The position numbers were made by a program, and so were the translations under genes. This document shows positions 10,032 through 21,900 of a stretch of 64,000 nt of DNA, in pieces. Under the pieces are notes generated by a model that had not been told where the DNA came from, did no database searches, and worked only from the letters and a program-made list of their open reading frames with translations. Each line of letters begins with the position of its first letter. Position 1 is the first letter of the stretch. Source of the DNA: Catenaria anguillulae PL171 (lineage: Eukaryota; Blastocladiomycota; Blastocladiomycetes; Blastocladiales; Catenariaceae); the NCBI GenBank assembly GCA_002102555.1, contig MCFL01000002.1:124001-188000 (forward strand). The letters are read 5' to 3'.

Positions 10032-11177
10032 ATGATGACTGTAATCGCTCACCCATCACCAAACAGCAAAATGCATCACACCCAAGCAACCTCAACGTCA
10101 ACATCAACATCCACCAGCAATGCCTGCTCCCCAGCTCCAATACCGCCGCCACCAACAGCGATGACCACGCTCACCTTCCACACCTACCCGCTGCCCTACG
10201 CGGCCGCTGCCGCCTCGGCCACTGCCGCCGCCCTCTCCTCATCCACCCCGCCGATCCCGCACCTCATTGTTGCCGCCCAAGGCGAGGACTCGGACGACGA
10301 CGGCTTCGATCCAAACTTTTTTGACCAAGACTACTCGATCGCCGCGCAAACTGCCTTTTCCGTGTGGGAGGGCGCCGCATTCCTCTTGCAGTTCCTGCAG
10401 CGCACACACAGCCAAGGCCAAGGCGTCTCTGTGGCTGCATCGCTTCGCCAACTCCTGCGTCTGGACGACCCATCTGCCTCTGATCGGCACAGGACTCGGG
10501 TGGTCGAGTTGGGCAGCGGCACGGGCGCCGCAGGCATTGGCCTGGCCATGCTTGGCGCTGAGGTGCTGTGCACCGACATCAAGAGCGTCACGGGCAACAT
10601 TTGCGACAACATCCAGCGCAACGCCTCCAGTGCCGCCGGCGTATCGCACGATGCAACCGCGGATTGGCTCGGCGATATGGCAACACATGTGGGCCACGGG
10701 TACGCGGCTGCACAGCCGCTCAACTGGATGGTGCCGCTCACATCGCAACGCACACCCTTGGACCCCTGCTCGGCGCGCGTTGTGCTGGCGACCGAAACGA
10801 CGTGGTTGAGGGAGCTTGTTGAACCGTTTGTTGGGTGTGCCTCGGAACTCCTCGCAAGCGCGTATCCATCCCCGCCGTCCTCGACACCCACACCTCCTCT
10901 CGCGGAGGTCGATCATGATTCCATGCCGCAGATTACTCGCCACCTCCTCACTGCCCAACCCGACCGCAAGTTCCTGCTGTGGGTCTACAAGGAGCGCGGC
11001 ACAGAGGCGTCACAGACATTCACCACGTGGCCGCTCGTCAAGTCTGAGTTTGAACGGCGCGGGTGCCGCGTTGTGACTGTGCACCGTGAGCAGAGCGGTG
11101 AGGATGAGGGTCAATGGGTTCGGGTCAATGTTGTTGTCAAGTCGCAAGACGGCGATGACCAAGTCCAGTGGGAGTAA
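10032..11177 (+). CDS. METTL21/EFM-type protein lysine methyltransferase, 381 aa
   Basis: A single-exon, uninterrupted ORF of the seven-beta-strand methyltransferase group that modifies lysines of chaperones and elongation factors. Motif I (SAM binding) is VVELGSGTGAAGIGLAM at about residues 157-173, followed by AEVLCTDI at strand two. A later ARVVLATETTWLRELVEPF matches the family post-I/motif IV region, where other members have a similar D/E-x-x-(W/Y) pattern. The N-terminal 45 residues are low-complexity Ser/Thr/Pro and may not be translated, since a second in-frame ATG (MTTLTFHTYPL) lies at 10161. The C-terminal half contains a Pro/Ser linker and the strand tract KFLLWVYKERG. The target cannot be told from sequence. 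It is convergent with the gene ending at 11552. Confidence 0.82.
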   Translation: MMTVIAHPSPNSKMHHTQATSTSTSTSTSNACSPAPIPPPPTAMTTLTFHTYPLPYAAAAASATAAALSSSTPPIPHLIVAAQGEDSDDDGFDPNFFDQDYSIAAQTAFSVWEGAAFLLQFLQRTHSQGQGVSVAASLRQLLRLDDPSASDRHRTRVVELGSGTGAAGIGLAMLGAEVLCTDIKSVTGNICDNIQRNASSAAGVSHDATADWLGDMATHVGHGYAAAQPLNWMVPLTSQRTPLDPCSARVVLATETTWLRELVEPFVGCASELLASAYPSPPSSTPTPPLAEVDHDSMPQITRHLLTAQPDRKFLLWVYKERGTEASQTFTTWPLVKSEFERRGCRVVTVHREQSGEDEGQWVRVNVVVKSQDGDDQVQWE

Positions 11178-11551
11178 CGAGGTCGTTGTGATGAGGGGAG
11201 CTGAGTGACTGGTTGGATTCACGTTCTTTTTTATTGATTCGGAAACCCAGATATCTTTCATGCATAGAGTCCTGTTTCTCCATTTCCTTGCTCATTTCCT
11301 TGCTCATCCGTGACACTGTTGAATATGAATTCGTCCAACAATCAACGAGAACAATGTGTTTATAGGTAGCCGCAATCCACGTCCAGAATGGACTCAAGTT
11401 GAAATCATCAACAGTCGACAGCAAAACACCAGAAACACCAGAAACGGATGATTGTGTGCGAGGGTATCAAGAGTGAAAATGAAAGTCAATGTCATGGGAA
11501 CCATCAAGAACCTCCTGCCAGCCACATGCACGATTCAATCAAACAGCACAA
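11178..11551. other. Convergent 3' intergenic spacer
   Basis: Spacer of 374 bp between two converging stop codons. It contains AT-richer sequence suitable for overlapping 3' ends, but no gene or RNA that I can recognise. Confidence 0.5.
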
Positions 11552-14500
11552 TCATCGGGCCGCCCCAACGCCCGGCACAGCTGCCGGCCAAGCTTTTTGA
11601 GCGTCTTCCGCAACCTCCACACTTGGCGTTGCGGCAAAGGCGTCGGCTGCTGCTGCTGCTGCTGCTGTTTCTTGACGGGCATCGGCGCGACTCTTGCCCA
11701 CCTTTAGTGTCTTGGTCTTCTTGGGCCGTGGCACCTTGACTTCGCCTTGAATGGGCGTGTTTGCACCATTCTTGTCGCCGTATCCGCCGCCATTGCCGTC
11801 CGTGGCTGGCGGCACCGTCGACGTGGGAATGGCAGGCGACTTGGTTTGCGTTTGCGTCGCGGGTAAGTGGCGGGCAGGTGTCGAGGTTGCGGCTGATTCG
11901 CTGGCGGCCGAAGTTGTCGATGAAATAGCTGAAAGCGTTGCAGTGGATGATGGGGCGGCGGGTACGCTCCTGGTCGATCCAGACGCCAATTCCGAGCTCG
12001 TCACGGTCGTTGGGCTTGCACCTGATACCGTCGATGACAATGTAGGAACAGGTGCGGCGGTTGAAAGCCGTACCGACGGGTCGGCCTGCGCGGTACCAGT
12101 CTTGGATGGGGCATCGCCTGTCAAGGTCTTCGAAGGCACGCCCTTGGTTCCGCCTGATGACAATTCCGAGCTTGGCGCCGTGGGACCCGCCGTCAACGTT
12201 GGCAACATGAGCGACGGTGAATCAGCTTGAGCGTACCAGTCTTGGATGGCGAATCCACCGTCAAAGTCGAGCCGGCGGGCACAGTGGATGATTCCTTGCT
12301 CGGCACACCCTTTGTTTCACCAGACAACAATTCGGAACTGGGCACCGTTGTCGACGTGGGATCCGCCGCGCCAAGAGTGGAGGCCGACTTGCCTTGAGCG
12401 GTCCCTGTTGTCGATGTGGACTGTGGCGATGCATCCTTGCTGGTTGGCACACCCTTGGTAGCACCGGCACCTGATTCCAAACTTGGCAGCTCCGTGGGCA
12501 CGGCCACTTGTGACGACAATGAAACCGTCGCAATATGGTTCGACGGCTTGTTTGGTGTCCGTCTCTTCTGGTCCGTCGACGGTCACCGCCTCGCGCCGGC
12601 AACCGACGTCAATGAATCAATGCTCGAACCGGGACGCCCTTGGTTGCACCTGACGACAATTCAGACGATGGCAAGATGCTCGAGCCATTTTCGGATGCCG
12701 TGACTGACGGCACCGACTCTCCAGCTTGTGCGGTACTAGTCTTGCTGGGCGATTCGCCGGAAACCGTCAATGACGCCAATGGGACGCCGCCCTTAGTTGC
12801 GCCCGAAGACAATTCCGAGCTGGGAACGGCCGGCGAAGCTTCCGGTGCGCGAGTCGGCGGCAATGAGACCGAGAACGATGGCTCTTGAACTTGTGCGGTA
12901 CCCATCGTACTCGTTGATGCGCTGGGAACAGTCAATGAAGCGGGAGGTACGGCTTTGGTTGCGCCAGACGACAACTCGGAGCTCGGTACTGTGTCTGTGA
13001 CATCGGCTGTGCTGGCACTGCGGGCACTGTCATTGAGAGCGACGGCTCGCCAGCTTGTGCGGTTTCCGTCTTGGATGGAACATCGACCGTTACAGGAGAG
13101 CCTCCCTCACTGGCACTGGTCGGCAAGGCAGGAGCTGGGGCACCTTTGGTTGCGCCTGACGACACGGCCAATGTTGCTTGAGACGCGGCGGGCTCGGGCA
13201 ATGTGACCGAAGCCGGCGGTTCCTGCGCTCTACCAGTACCCGTCTTGGTTGATGATTCGGGCGCGGATAATGCTGTTGATGGGAGGCCCTTGGTTGCACC
13301 TAATGACAATTCCGAGCTGGGCACGGTCGACATCGAGGTCGCGGTCGCATCCGGCCTGGCTTGGCGGGCACAGGCAGTGCGATCGAGAATGACGGATAGT
13401 CTGCTGGAACAGTGCCGGTTGGGGACGGCAAGTCGACCGTCGCGGCCGAGCCGCCTGGCGTGGTGGACGGATCCGCTGGTGGTACACCCTTGGTTGCGCC
13501 CGATGACAGTTCCGAGCTCGGCTGAGTAGTTGTGGACGCGAGAACAGGTTCTTGCCGCAACACGAGAACGGAGGTGGCGGGCGCTGAAGCCGGCTCCTCG
13601 GACTTAGAAGCAGTCCTGGTCGGCAAATCAACACTCAATGAAGCTTCCGGCACACCCTTGGTCGCACCAGACGACAGGTCCGAGCTGGGATTCGTAGACA
13701 ATGGATCTTTTCCATACTGGGAAGGCTGCGTCACGGCCGGCGGGTCGGCCATGCCAGTGGTCTTGGTTAACGTGGGATCGTCAAGCTCAGGAACCAATGT
13801 GACAGGCGGAACGGCACCCGTTGCAACCTGGCCATTGTCCAAAGGAACGCTGTTCGAGGCTGCCTCTGTGGGCGTTGACACTGTCAATGCGGGTGATGTC
13901 GTTGAGGCGAATGGGTCGTTGGATACCGCGGGGACACTTGAAGGAATGGCACCGGATGGAGCGGGCACCGACTTGAATGGCGCTTGGCCTGGTCCGCTGC
14001 CGGGTTGTGAGACCGAAGCAGTTGATGACAGGGCAGTCGTGGAAGTGCCGTGGGCAAAGTCACGGTCTCGAAACTGGCCTCAGTCTCGACTGAGAAGGCT
14101 TGTGCCGGAGTCGTCGCGGTAGTCTGGCCCCCTGGCAGTGTACTAGAGGATGTCGAAGCAATCGATTCAGTGCCTTCGATTGGAATCAGCGCTGTGACTT
14201 GGCCGGTGGGAGGCGTCGATGCGGATGTACTGACAAAAAAACGATGCTGACGACGTGATTTCAGTTGACGTAGGCCCACACCCGAGCCGGTGCGGTTGCT
14301 TGTTCTTGTGAAACTTGCGGGTCAAATGTGAACGTGGCCGTGGGAATCGCTGACTCAGTTACGCCAGGTGCAGCCTGAGCCGGGGCGCCGACGATGCAAT
14401 GAAAGCGGCACTCGATGAGACACCTTGCCTTGAAGGTACGTAGACGAGGCAGCAGTGGTCGAGGTGAACGGATCTTGGATTGGGGCCACCGAATCCGTGG

Positions 14501-15525
14501 CGACAGGGACGGCAGTCGATGCTGTCGTCACTTGGGTTGGAGCAGCACTACTTGATGTGACGCCTTGGGCCATCGGCGCACTTGACAAAACGGCCGTACT
14601 CGACGAGAGTGGATCTTGTGTCGCTGAAACCCCTTGCGTGGTGGCAGGTACCGCCGAGGAAATGGTCACGGGCTCGTCAATCGGGGAGACACCGTGAATC
14701 ATTTCGGCAGCTGTAAACGCTGGCGGCGCAGATGCCGACCCAGCGGCTTCGCCGCGCACCGTCGCGCTGTCCAGAACCGCTGCTGCACCTGTAGGAATCC
14801 GCAAACCCGTGGGAATCGCAAACGGCGGCACCACAATGTTGGTCGGCAACCCGTTCGGCAAGCTTGGAATCACATTGGCCGGCACCTGAGGCAACGGAAC
14901 GCCACCATCGCAAGACGTCAGCGACCAGTTGATTTTGGCACGGCCCTTGTCCTTGTCGAAAAAGTGCTCGAAAACAACCGGGCTCACGTCCAAGTCGCCA
15001 GACTTGCATCCAGGACACTTGTCGACAATCTGCACCTTGAGCGGCGCCTTATTGGGTTGGTCGGGGCACGACAGTGAGACACAGGCGAAGCATGCGGCGG
15101 CCGAGCGGGCGGGCCACGAGGGGCCAAAGTCAATGTGGTTGAGAGCAGCAACTAGCTCAGAGTTTGAGTTGACCTTTTCGCAGGCGCCGAGGCCAACCTA
15201 TTGCAGAGTAATTAAGGCGAATGAGCTTGACGCGTTCGATAACAGCGAGCAGCAGGGAATCAAGGCGTACGTCGTAATACGTCATCTCACCTTGGCCCTT
15301 GGACGGCATCCCACGTCGGATCAGGTTCTTGTTGCCGTGATGCGCCGCGGCATGGGTGGGAACTGTACTGAAACGAGCCATGCGCATCGTGCCCTTGCCA
15401 GACTTGGGCATGCCCGTCGATGAACGGACCACGGGTGCGGACTCGGCAGCCGTGGTTGCGAAAGAGATGACGGCCACCAGCGAGGCGGTGAGGATGGATG
15501 AGAGCATGACGGTCATGGCCAGCAT
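11552..15525 (-). CDS. Secreted RlpA/expansin-like double-psi beta-barrel protein with long Ser/Thr/Pro repeat tail (frameshifted)
   Basis: A signal peptide (MLAMTVMLSSILTASLVAVISF; an upstream in-frame ATG lies at 15564) is followed by a short basic propeptide and then a DPBB domain. The domain runs GEMTYYD, then (after an intron at 15198-15270) VGLGACEKVNS, ACFACVSL, VQIVDKCPGCKSGDLDVSP and RAKINWSL. The conserved Cys pairs and DLDVSP are typical of fungal RlpA-like, barwin-related proteins that act on or bind cell-wall polysaccharide. A tail of over 900 residues follows, with about eleven copies of SSELSSGATKGVP in Ser/Thr/Pro-rich spacers; it ends in a basic tract (PRPKKTKTLKVGK) and an Ala-rich end. 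About eight frame changes break the tail, all of -1 type. It is presumably a heavily O-glycosylated wall or extracellular protein. Confidence 0.72.
11960..13695 (-). repeat. Coding tandem repeat, about eleven copies of an SSELSSGATKGVP unit
   Basis: On the plus strand the repeat shows as recurring tracts such as GGCACACCCTTGGTTGCACC followed by GACAATTCCGAGCT. On the minus strand each encodes SSELSSGATKGVP or a variant (SSELLSGETKGVP, SSELASGSTRSVP, SSDLSSGATKGVP). Spacing is irregular, about 40-70 codons. Successive copies fall in different frames, as explained in the findings. Confidence 0.85.
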
Positions 15526-15564
15526 GATCGCGCTTGTATGAGGTCGATAATTGAGGAATAGCAT

Positions 15565-16913
15565 GACGGGTCGAGATCTTTGTGAATCGGACGTGGACAG
15601 TGTACTGGGATGATGGAGGTGATGGGATGAGATGGAACCAGCCGAGCTGGAGATGGGTTAATTGGGATACGGATCAACGCTGTATCGCTTGAGGGGGATT
15701 GGGAAAGGTCGGTAAACGATATGGGAAACTCGGGAGAGGAGAAAAGCGCTGGTGCGAGAGGGACCCGCTCTGTATTGTTACATGGACCGGCAGCCACAAA
15801 CGACGCTGTCCATAATTCGACGCCCTCCAAACCTTGCCCATCGCCGTTGCTATGGGCTCGGCGCTTGTGGCAACCGTTGGTCCATCGATCATCCACCACC
15901 CACGTTGTCCGCGACCAGCGCGTGCTTCACCACACTGTACTGCACGCGTTTCAGGCGATTTATCCAGCATGGAGCAGGAAGTCGAAGTCATGGCCCGAAT
16001 CGAGCGCATTTCTCGGTGAAGTAAGGCGGAACATTGCAGGTTTCAAGGTTGCGTGGAGCCGCCGCCGAATCGTCGCTCAGTGTGTACATCGTTGCTGCCT
16101 TCCAAAAATCGACACGATTCGAGAACATCAGAGGTCTGCCATGGAAATTGCCGTGATTCCTTACGATGCGAGATGGAAAGTTTGCGGCCGCTTCAGTATT
16201 AATATCTGCCATGAGAGGTACAATGTTTCTCGTCACGTGCGCAGATGCCGAATTACTATTACAGCGCGGAACTGTCTGCACTCAGCACTCTGGACACGAC
16301 TTGAATGAAGGTGTGGTCAACAAAGTGCGAACAACCGCAGCAGTCACCGCTCCTTGACAACCAAGAACCTCCACCCGAAACAATCCCGAGTGATGATGGG
16401 TCGAGCTTTCTTCAAGTTGGAGAGCCATGTTCTTGAGCTCGTTGTTTTTTTTCATGTGGCTGAATCTGTTGGTGAGCATGAGTGATGGGACCGAATAACC
16501 ATGTGAATGGCTCGTGTGTCGCCGACGGGCTGGCTGCACCATGGCCAACGCCGCCGATCCTTGCCAGAGCGATTGAGCGAGGCTCGAGGCTGAGGCGCCA
16601 CACTTTGACCAAGTCCAGTTGACTTCTGTGTAAATAACACTTCTTGACTTTGCAATACTTGCTGAAGTACTGGGTGTGGCCCGAGCTGTTTCACTCGACG
16701 CAATCCCATTCATCGTATCAACGTCAACACCACTCACAACGTACACCCCACCACAGCACAGCACAGCACAGCACAGCACAGCTCACCGATACCAGGCATA
16801 TCCCCACTTCCCTCAGTCGCAGTTGAACAGGCAAAGTCACATTGCTGGCCAGCCGTCCGCGCTGAACCATCCTCCCCTCCACTCACCCTAGATTCTTCCC
16901 TCCATCGCTTCTC
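15565..16913. other. Divergent intergenic region, no gene seen
   Basis: This 1.35-kb region separates the start of the DPBB gene (minus) from the SH3-RA gene (plus) and should carry both promoters. Open frames here have no domain, no codon pattern and no splice logic that I can support. It contains the GCACA repeat listed separately. Confidence 0.5.
16751..16783 (+). repeat. Pentanucleotide microsatellite (GCACA)n
   Basis: About six tandem copies of CACAG/GCACA, 130 bp upstream of the SH3-RA start codon. Confidence 0.9.
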
Positions 16914-19692
16914 ATGCCGTCCCCGGCCGCCTCTTCGTCGTCGCCAACCCTGTCGCCAAAGTCGTCCCCGAAATCTCTTTCCAGGATGGCCCCCATTGCC
17001 GAAGAGCCCCAGGTCGACGCCCAGTCTGCCGCCGCCCAGGCCTCGTCCAACGCCGCCGCCAGCTCTGGCAACGAAGACGGCTATGACTCGGCTTCCTCCA
17101 CAAACTCCGGGTCTGCCTCCAGCGGCGGCCGCCGCTCGCGCAACCCGGGCCTCACCATCGACACCGTCACTGCCTCGGCCTCCAACACTTCGGCCACGGC
17201 AACTGCACAATCGCCCACGTCGCCCGCCTCGTCCTCGGGCACCACCAGCCCAACGTCTGCCACGTCGCCCACGTCGGGCAACGGGCCCATGACACCCACG
17301 ACCCCTCTCTCGGACGAGGTCGACTTTTCGCTCGTGTACGCCCTGCACACCTTTGTGGCCACCATGGAGGGTCAAGTCGCCGTGGTGCGCAACGAGCCGC
17401 TCATTTTGCTCGACGACTCAAACTCGTACTGGTGGCTCGTCAAGCCCCTGCGCTCAAACACCATCGGTTACATTCCCGCCGAAATCATCGAGACTCCGTA
17501 CGAGCGCCTCGCCAGGGTCAACCAGCAAAAGAATGTTGAGCGTGCCTTGTTCCGGTCAAATGACATTCCCGGCGCACCCTCCAAATCCACTCGCCCGTCG
17601 TTGCACCCCAAGACGGTCGTGTTTCCGAGCGACCCGAGGGGCGACATCTTTGAGTACTCGCCTGCAGTGTCGGACATGAGTTCGGGCGATGAGGATGAAG
17701 AAGATTGGGATCCCGAAAACACAAAGAACCCGACCGAGGTTGCGGTGGTTGCCAGCCAAGACGAGGATACCATCATGGACGATACCACGGCGCAGGAGCA
17801 GGCCGTGGCGCAAGCCCAAGAAGACGATGCAATGGACGTGGATGCGCCGGCCGCGGCCGCCGCTGTTGCCGAGCCTGCCGTCGACCGCGACGAAGGAGTC
17901 GACGAGGATGAGCTCAAGCCCAACCCACGCCGTACGTCATTGGGCGCCGGCCTCTTGTTGCGCAACCGCGACCAGTGGAGCGGCGACGAGGACGAGTTGC
18001 CATCGGATGCTGCTGGTACTTTAGCCATTCTTCATTTCGTGCACTTCACATTTTGTTGTCTTCTGACCTCGCTTGTTGAACAAAAACAGATGTTGAACCG
18101 CAACGTGCTCCCTCACCATCCCCCTCGCCCACCAAGGCCACCGCATCGTCATCGCCCCCAACCTCGCCCGTCAAATCGTCGTCTCGGCCCGCCATCTCTT
18201 CCCCTACCCGTCCTATCGCATCCATTCCGCTCGAAGAGTCCGATGCCAACACCGCCAATGATGCCGATGACGACGAAGACGTCTCGGAACCCGCTCCATC
18301 CGCCCCGGCACCGACTGCAGCCCAGCCGACCCGCTCGGCGTCGGCCTCTGAAATCGATCCCATCACGGTCCTTCGTATTTTCCCCGGCACCTGCGCCATC
18401 CCCGCCGACTCGCACCAGTTCAAAACTGTGGTGGTCACCAAGACCATGTCGGTCAAGGAGCTCTTGCACCAAGCGCTGCTCAAGTACCGCGTGTTTGGCC
18501 CGCTCGCGGCGCAACATCAAGGGTCCAACCTGGACGCCATGATGGCCGATTGGTACTTGACGCTGTCGTTTACGGGCGCTCCCACGGCTGGCCATCATCA
18601 CGTCATGAACCCGGACGAGAATGTGCTTGGTGCCCTTGAGGCCGTGCAAAAGCAGGCTGAGGAAGAGGCCGCGGCGGTTGCTGCTGCCCAACAGCAAGCC
18701 GAAGCGGCTGCGGCTGCCGCGCACCGCCCAAGCGCAAGTCGGTGCTTGCCCGGTTCGCGTCCAAGCTGTACACGCCCACGCTGCTCGCATCCACAAAGCC
18801 CAGCAAGCACCACCTTGCCAAGCCCATTCTGCACGTCATTTCGCCACAGGATTCAGGGTCCATTCGCCTGATGCTGCACCAGTACTCGGCCATGAACATG
18901 TCGCCGACACGCGCCGCGTCTGCTTCTGCGGCTCCGGCACCTACCCCACTTGCCGCAACCGAAAACTCGTTCAACACGTCGTCGTCATCGTCCATGTCGC
19001 TCGTGGTCCCCGGCGCTTTCCCCAGTGGCGGCCCCTCGTCGCCACCTACGTCGCTGTCGCGCAATCTGTCGACGGGCGTGTCGACGCTTGTGCGTATCGA
19101 GCTCGACCACCCAACCCCCGCTGCACCCGTTTCCAACGCGGCCTTGCCGCCTGTGCGCATGGCAAAGACACTCAAGGTCGACCGTGTTGCGCCTGCGGCC
19201 GCCGTCATGGAAGCCGCCCTGCGCAAGTTTTCAATTGCCGAAGGCCGCGATGTGGGCGCAACACCAGAGTATGAGCTGGTGGAGCTGGCGTCGGGCAAAG
19301 TGTGTCCCGCGAGCGACCCGTTGCCGTTGCCCAAGGATACCATGGCCACGTTCATCATGCGCAAGGTCGTGGGCGTCAGAGGCATCAGGACTACCTTGAC
19401 GCTGGCTGTGACGTCGCCTGAGAAGGAGCGGCCGCAGAGTCAGGTCGAGTTAAGGATTCCCAGTCCGCCGAGCCCCAGCCAGCCCCAGCAGCAGCAGCAG
19501 CAGCAGCAGCAAGAGGTGTCCAGGGCGGATAGTGGCCTTGTTCAGGGCGAGGAGGTGTCGCCCGGCGGCACAAAGAGATTCTCCGAGCTGCTGCAAGAGG
19601 CCCAGTCGCTGGACTTGATGCAGGGCTTGTTTGATGAGCAGGGCAATGAGGTCGAGGTGCCGAGTCGGGATAACGCGGTCGAGGCAAAGTAG
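16914..19692 (+). CDS. SH3 and Ras-association domain protein, Bud14/Tea4-like SH3
   Basis: A low-complexity Ser/Ala/Thr N-terminus leads to an SH3 domain at about residues 134-200: FSLVYALHTFVATMEGQ, LLDDSNSYWWLVKPL and GYIPAEIIETPYERLARVN. The segment after the SH3 core (ETPYERLARVN) is typical of Bud14/Tea4-type polarity proteins. An acidic linker follows. After an intron at 18016-18089 comes a ubiquitin-fold RA domain (ITVLRIFPGTCAIPADSHQF, KTMSVKELLHQALLKY), a probable helical region, then a second RA-like block (VRMAKTLKVDRVAPAAAVMEAALRKFSI, YELVELASGKV). A poly-Gln run lies near 19490-19511. One -1 frame change lies near 18725. The probable role is linking small GTPases to polarity or cytoskeleton at the cortex; this is inferred from domains. 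Confidence 0.8.
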
Positions 19693-21900
19693 GCCAATGT
19701 TTTCTCTTTACTTCCGTTTCCCGCTTCCGTTCTTTGGTGTGGTTTATCCCTTTTTTCGTTCTCTCGTTCCTGCTTCGTTTTTCTTCGTCAGTGTACCCAT
19801 GGTTGCGTTTTCCGGCCCCCGCCACCCCCTTTTCGTTTTCCCGTTTCCTCCCCACAAGGCACATCGCCCATCCCTTCTCCTTTCTTTATCTCAATTGTGC
19901 CTTTCCTTCCATACATTTGCTGCCCGCAGTGCGGCCCTCCACTTTCCTTCACACGCTTGTCGTCCTGATTCATGGACTGAGTTGGTGTTCCCTTGCTTTT
20001 CAATGTTCTTTATCCCACGCACAATCAAAAACATGTACTAGACTTTTGGCCCTTTCCTTTTCTTGACGGTTCCGGTCCCCTCTGCTTCTCGTCACTACTG
20101 CTGTCGATGCTCGTTTGTCATTCGTCAGGTGGATATGGCGGCCCGCCGGCGTCGGGTTCTGTGCCGTCACCCTCTTTTTTTTTCCGTTCAGAATGAGGAA
20201 TAGTGATTTGCTGTTCCGCTTCAATACACATAGATCCAGCTCTTGTGCTCACCAGTGCACTGTATTGTATATTTCCACTGCATCGATGCCGTCGGCCAGC
20301 GTCAAGCGCCATTGTACTGCAGGTTGGCCGCCAAATCACCAACATTTTTGTCATTTCTGGAGCACGGGACCCAAGCTTTTTGACTTCGAGGGCAGGACGG
20401 CGTGCAAGCAAAAGGGGGACGCAAACGGTGTTTTCAACGGCCAAGGAATGTGGTTGGCGGGACACAGCCACTTTCTGAAGCAAAGCAAGATGACAACGGT
20501 ACATACCTATATGCAGTAGAATTCAGCCATGAGTCATACGCACTCGGAATGCGAGTGAAGGACGACAACACAAGAAAAGTGGTAGACAAGAAAGAATAAG
20601 CCAGCATCAATAGCAAGTTAAACACAACAGCCAACAGAAAGAGTCCATTGGCCAATCCAGGTAAATGTCGACGAGGGTGTCCCCACATCCACCGTCCGCC
20701 CCATTCCCAAGGAAACCAAAGAACAAACCAGGAACGATGGCAAGGAGCACACATGAAAGCGGCCGCCCAGAACCACGACTTGTTTCCCTTCCTCCACCTT
20801 AATTAAACACCGCGCACTTGTACACCACGCCACGTACCTTGAATGTATACTTTCACGGGGCAACAACAGATCGACCTCGTCCACACTGAGCGCCAATTAG
20901 AGCCCAGTTGATGATCAAGTTGACGAGGCTGCTGCAATCACGGCGCATGCATCCCCATGGGGAGGGATGTGGAAATCATGCGGCCGCGCAAGCACCGGGT
21001 GAGCAATCTGCCCTCGAGGGGTACTATACAACGGGTGAATAACAATGCACGCATGTAATCGAGAGCAGGGGCTCACAAAAACGCTCACGCGCACCATTGG
21101 GCAAGCAACTGTAAAGGCTGACAGATGCCCCAAGTAATCAACCACCTACAAAGCCAAAGAGAGAAGCACGGTGAAGGCAGGACGACGCAGTGGTTTTTTT
21201 CATGCAAGCCCTTGAGCAAGCAATCATGGACGTATCCCCACTGAGAACGGTCTCCATCAAGCCGAGTTCTGTTGCTCACCCATCTTGGGAACACCGTCAC
21301 CGTGATCGCAATCATCGTAATCGAAAGCGACTTGGCTTGGGAACAGGCAAGAGCGTGCGTGGCAGAATCGCGTGTGTGTATATGCCGCGTTGAGCGCCAA
21401 GAGTTCGGTCACAGCATGTGTGATAGTCGAGTGGCTGAAGCGGCATCCGGTTGTCATGAAGGTGAAGTGAACGTGAGCGTCTGCGGCGGCGGATGAGGAT
21501 GGGGATGAGGATGTGGTGGATGTGGATGAGGATGTGGATGTGGATGAGGTGTGCAGTTGAGCGTACAATGTGGCCGTGGAGTGTGCGTGCTTGACCAATT
21601 GATGCGACGAGGGGCCAGTGGATTGCAAATGCGTGTGCTTTCAAAGAGAAAAGAGCAGGTGGGATGTTGAATGATATTGAAGTAATTGTTGAACTGAATG
21701 AATTGCGAGAGAGAAAAGATGGGTCAAAGCTGGAGCAGCGAAAGTGGAAGTGAAAGAAGAAACGCGTGCGATGCCAATGGTGATCAAGGACGTTTGTCTG
21801 ATCACTGGACACAGCTCGTGGCGGAAATACTACTGATTTACCATGAGTTTGTCTCTCGCACTTGTCTCTGGCACGAGATCAACTTGAATAGGATTGAGCA
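19693..21900. other. Intergenic region, no convincing gene
   Basis: This 2.2-kb stretch lies between two plus-strand genes. The first 350 bp are pyrimidine-rich and look like 3' UTR. On the minus strand a few open frames at 20434-21145 have weak, splice-compatible joints (for example VDYLGHLSAFTVACPMVR and LSVDEVDLLLPRES), but I cannot build a protein with a recognisable domain. A GGATGT repeat lies at 21490-21549. The promoter of the JmjC gene should lie at the right end. Confidence 0.4.
21490..21549 (+). repeat. Hexanucleotide repeat GGATGA/GGATGT
   Basis: About ten imperfect tandem copies of GGATGW in the upstream region of the JmjC gene. Confidence 0.85.

Noticed and set aside
19693..21900. 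A spliced minus-strand gene built from short frames at 20434-21145 and 21257-21628
   Set aside because: Individual pieces can be joined at GT-AG sites but no protein with a domain or consistent frame results.
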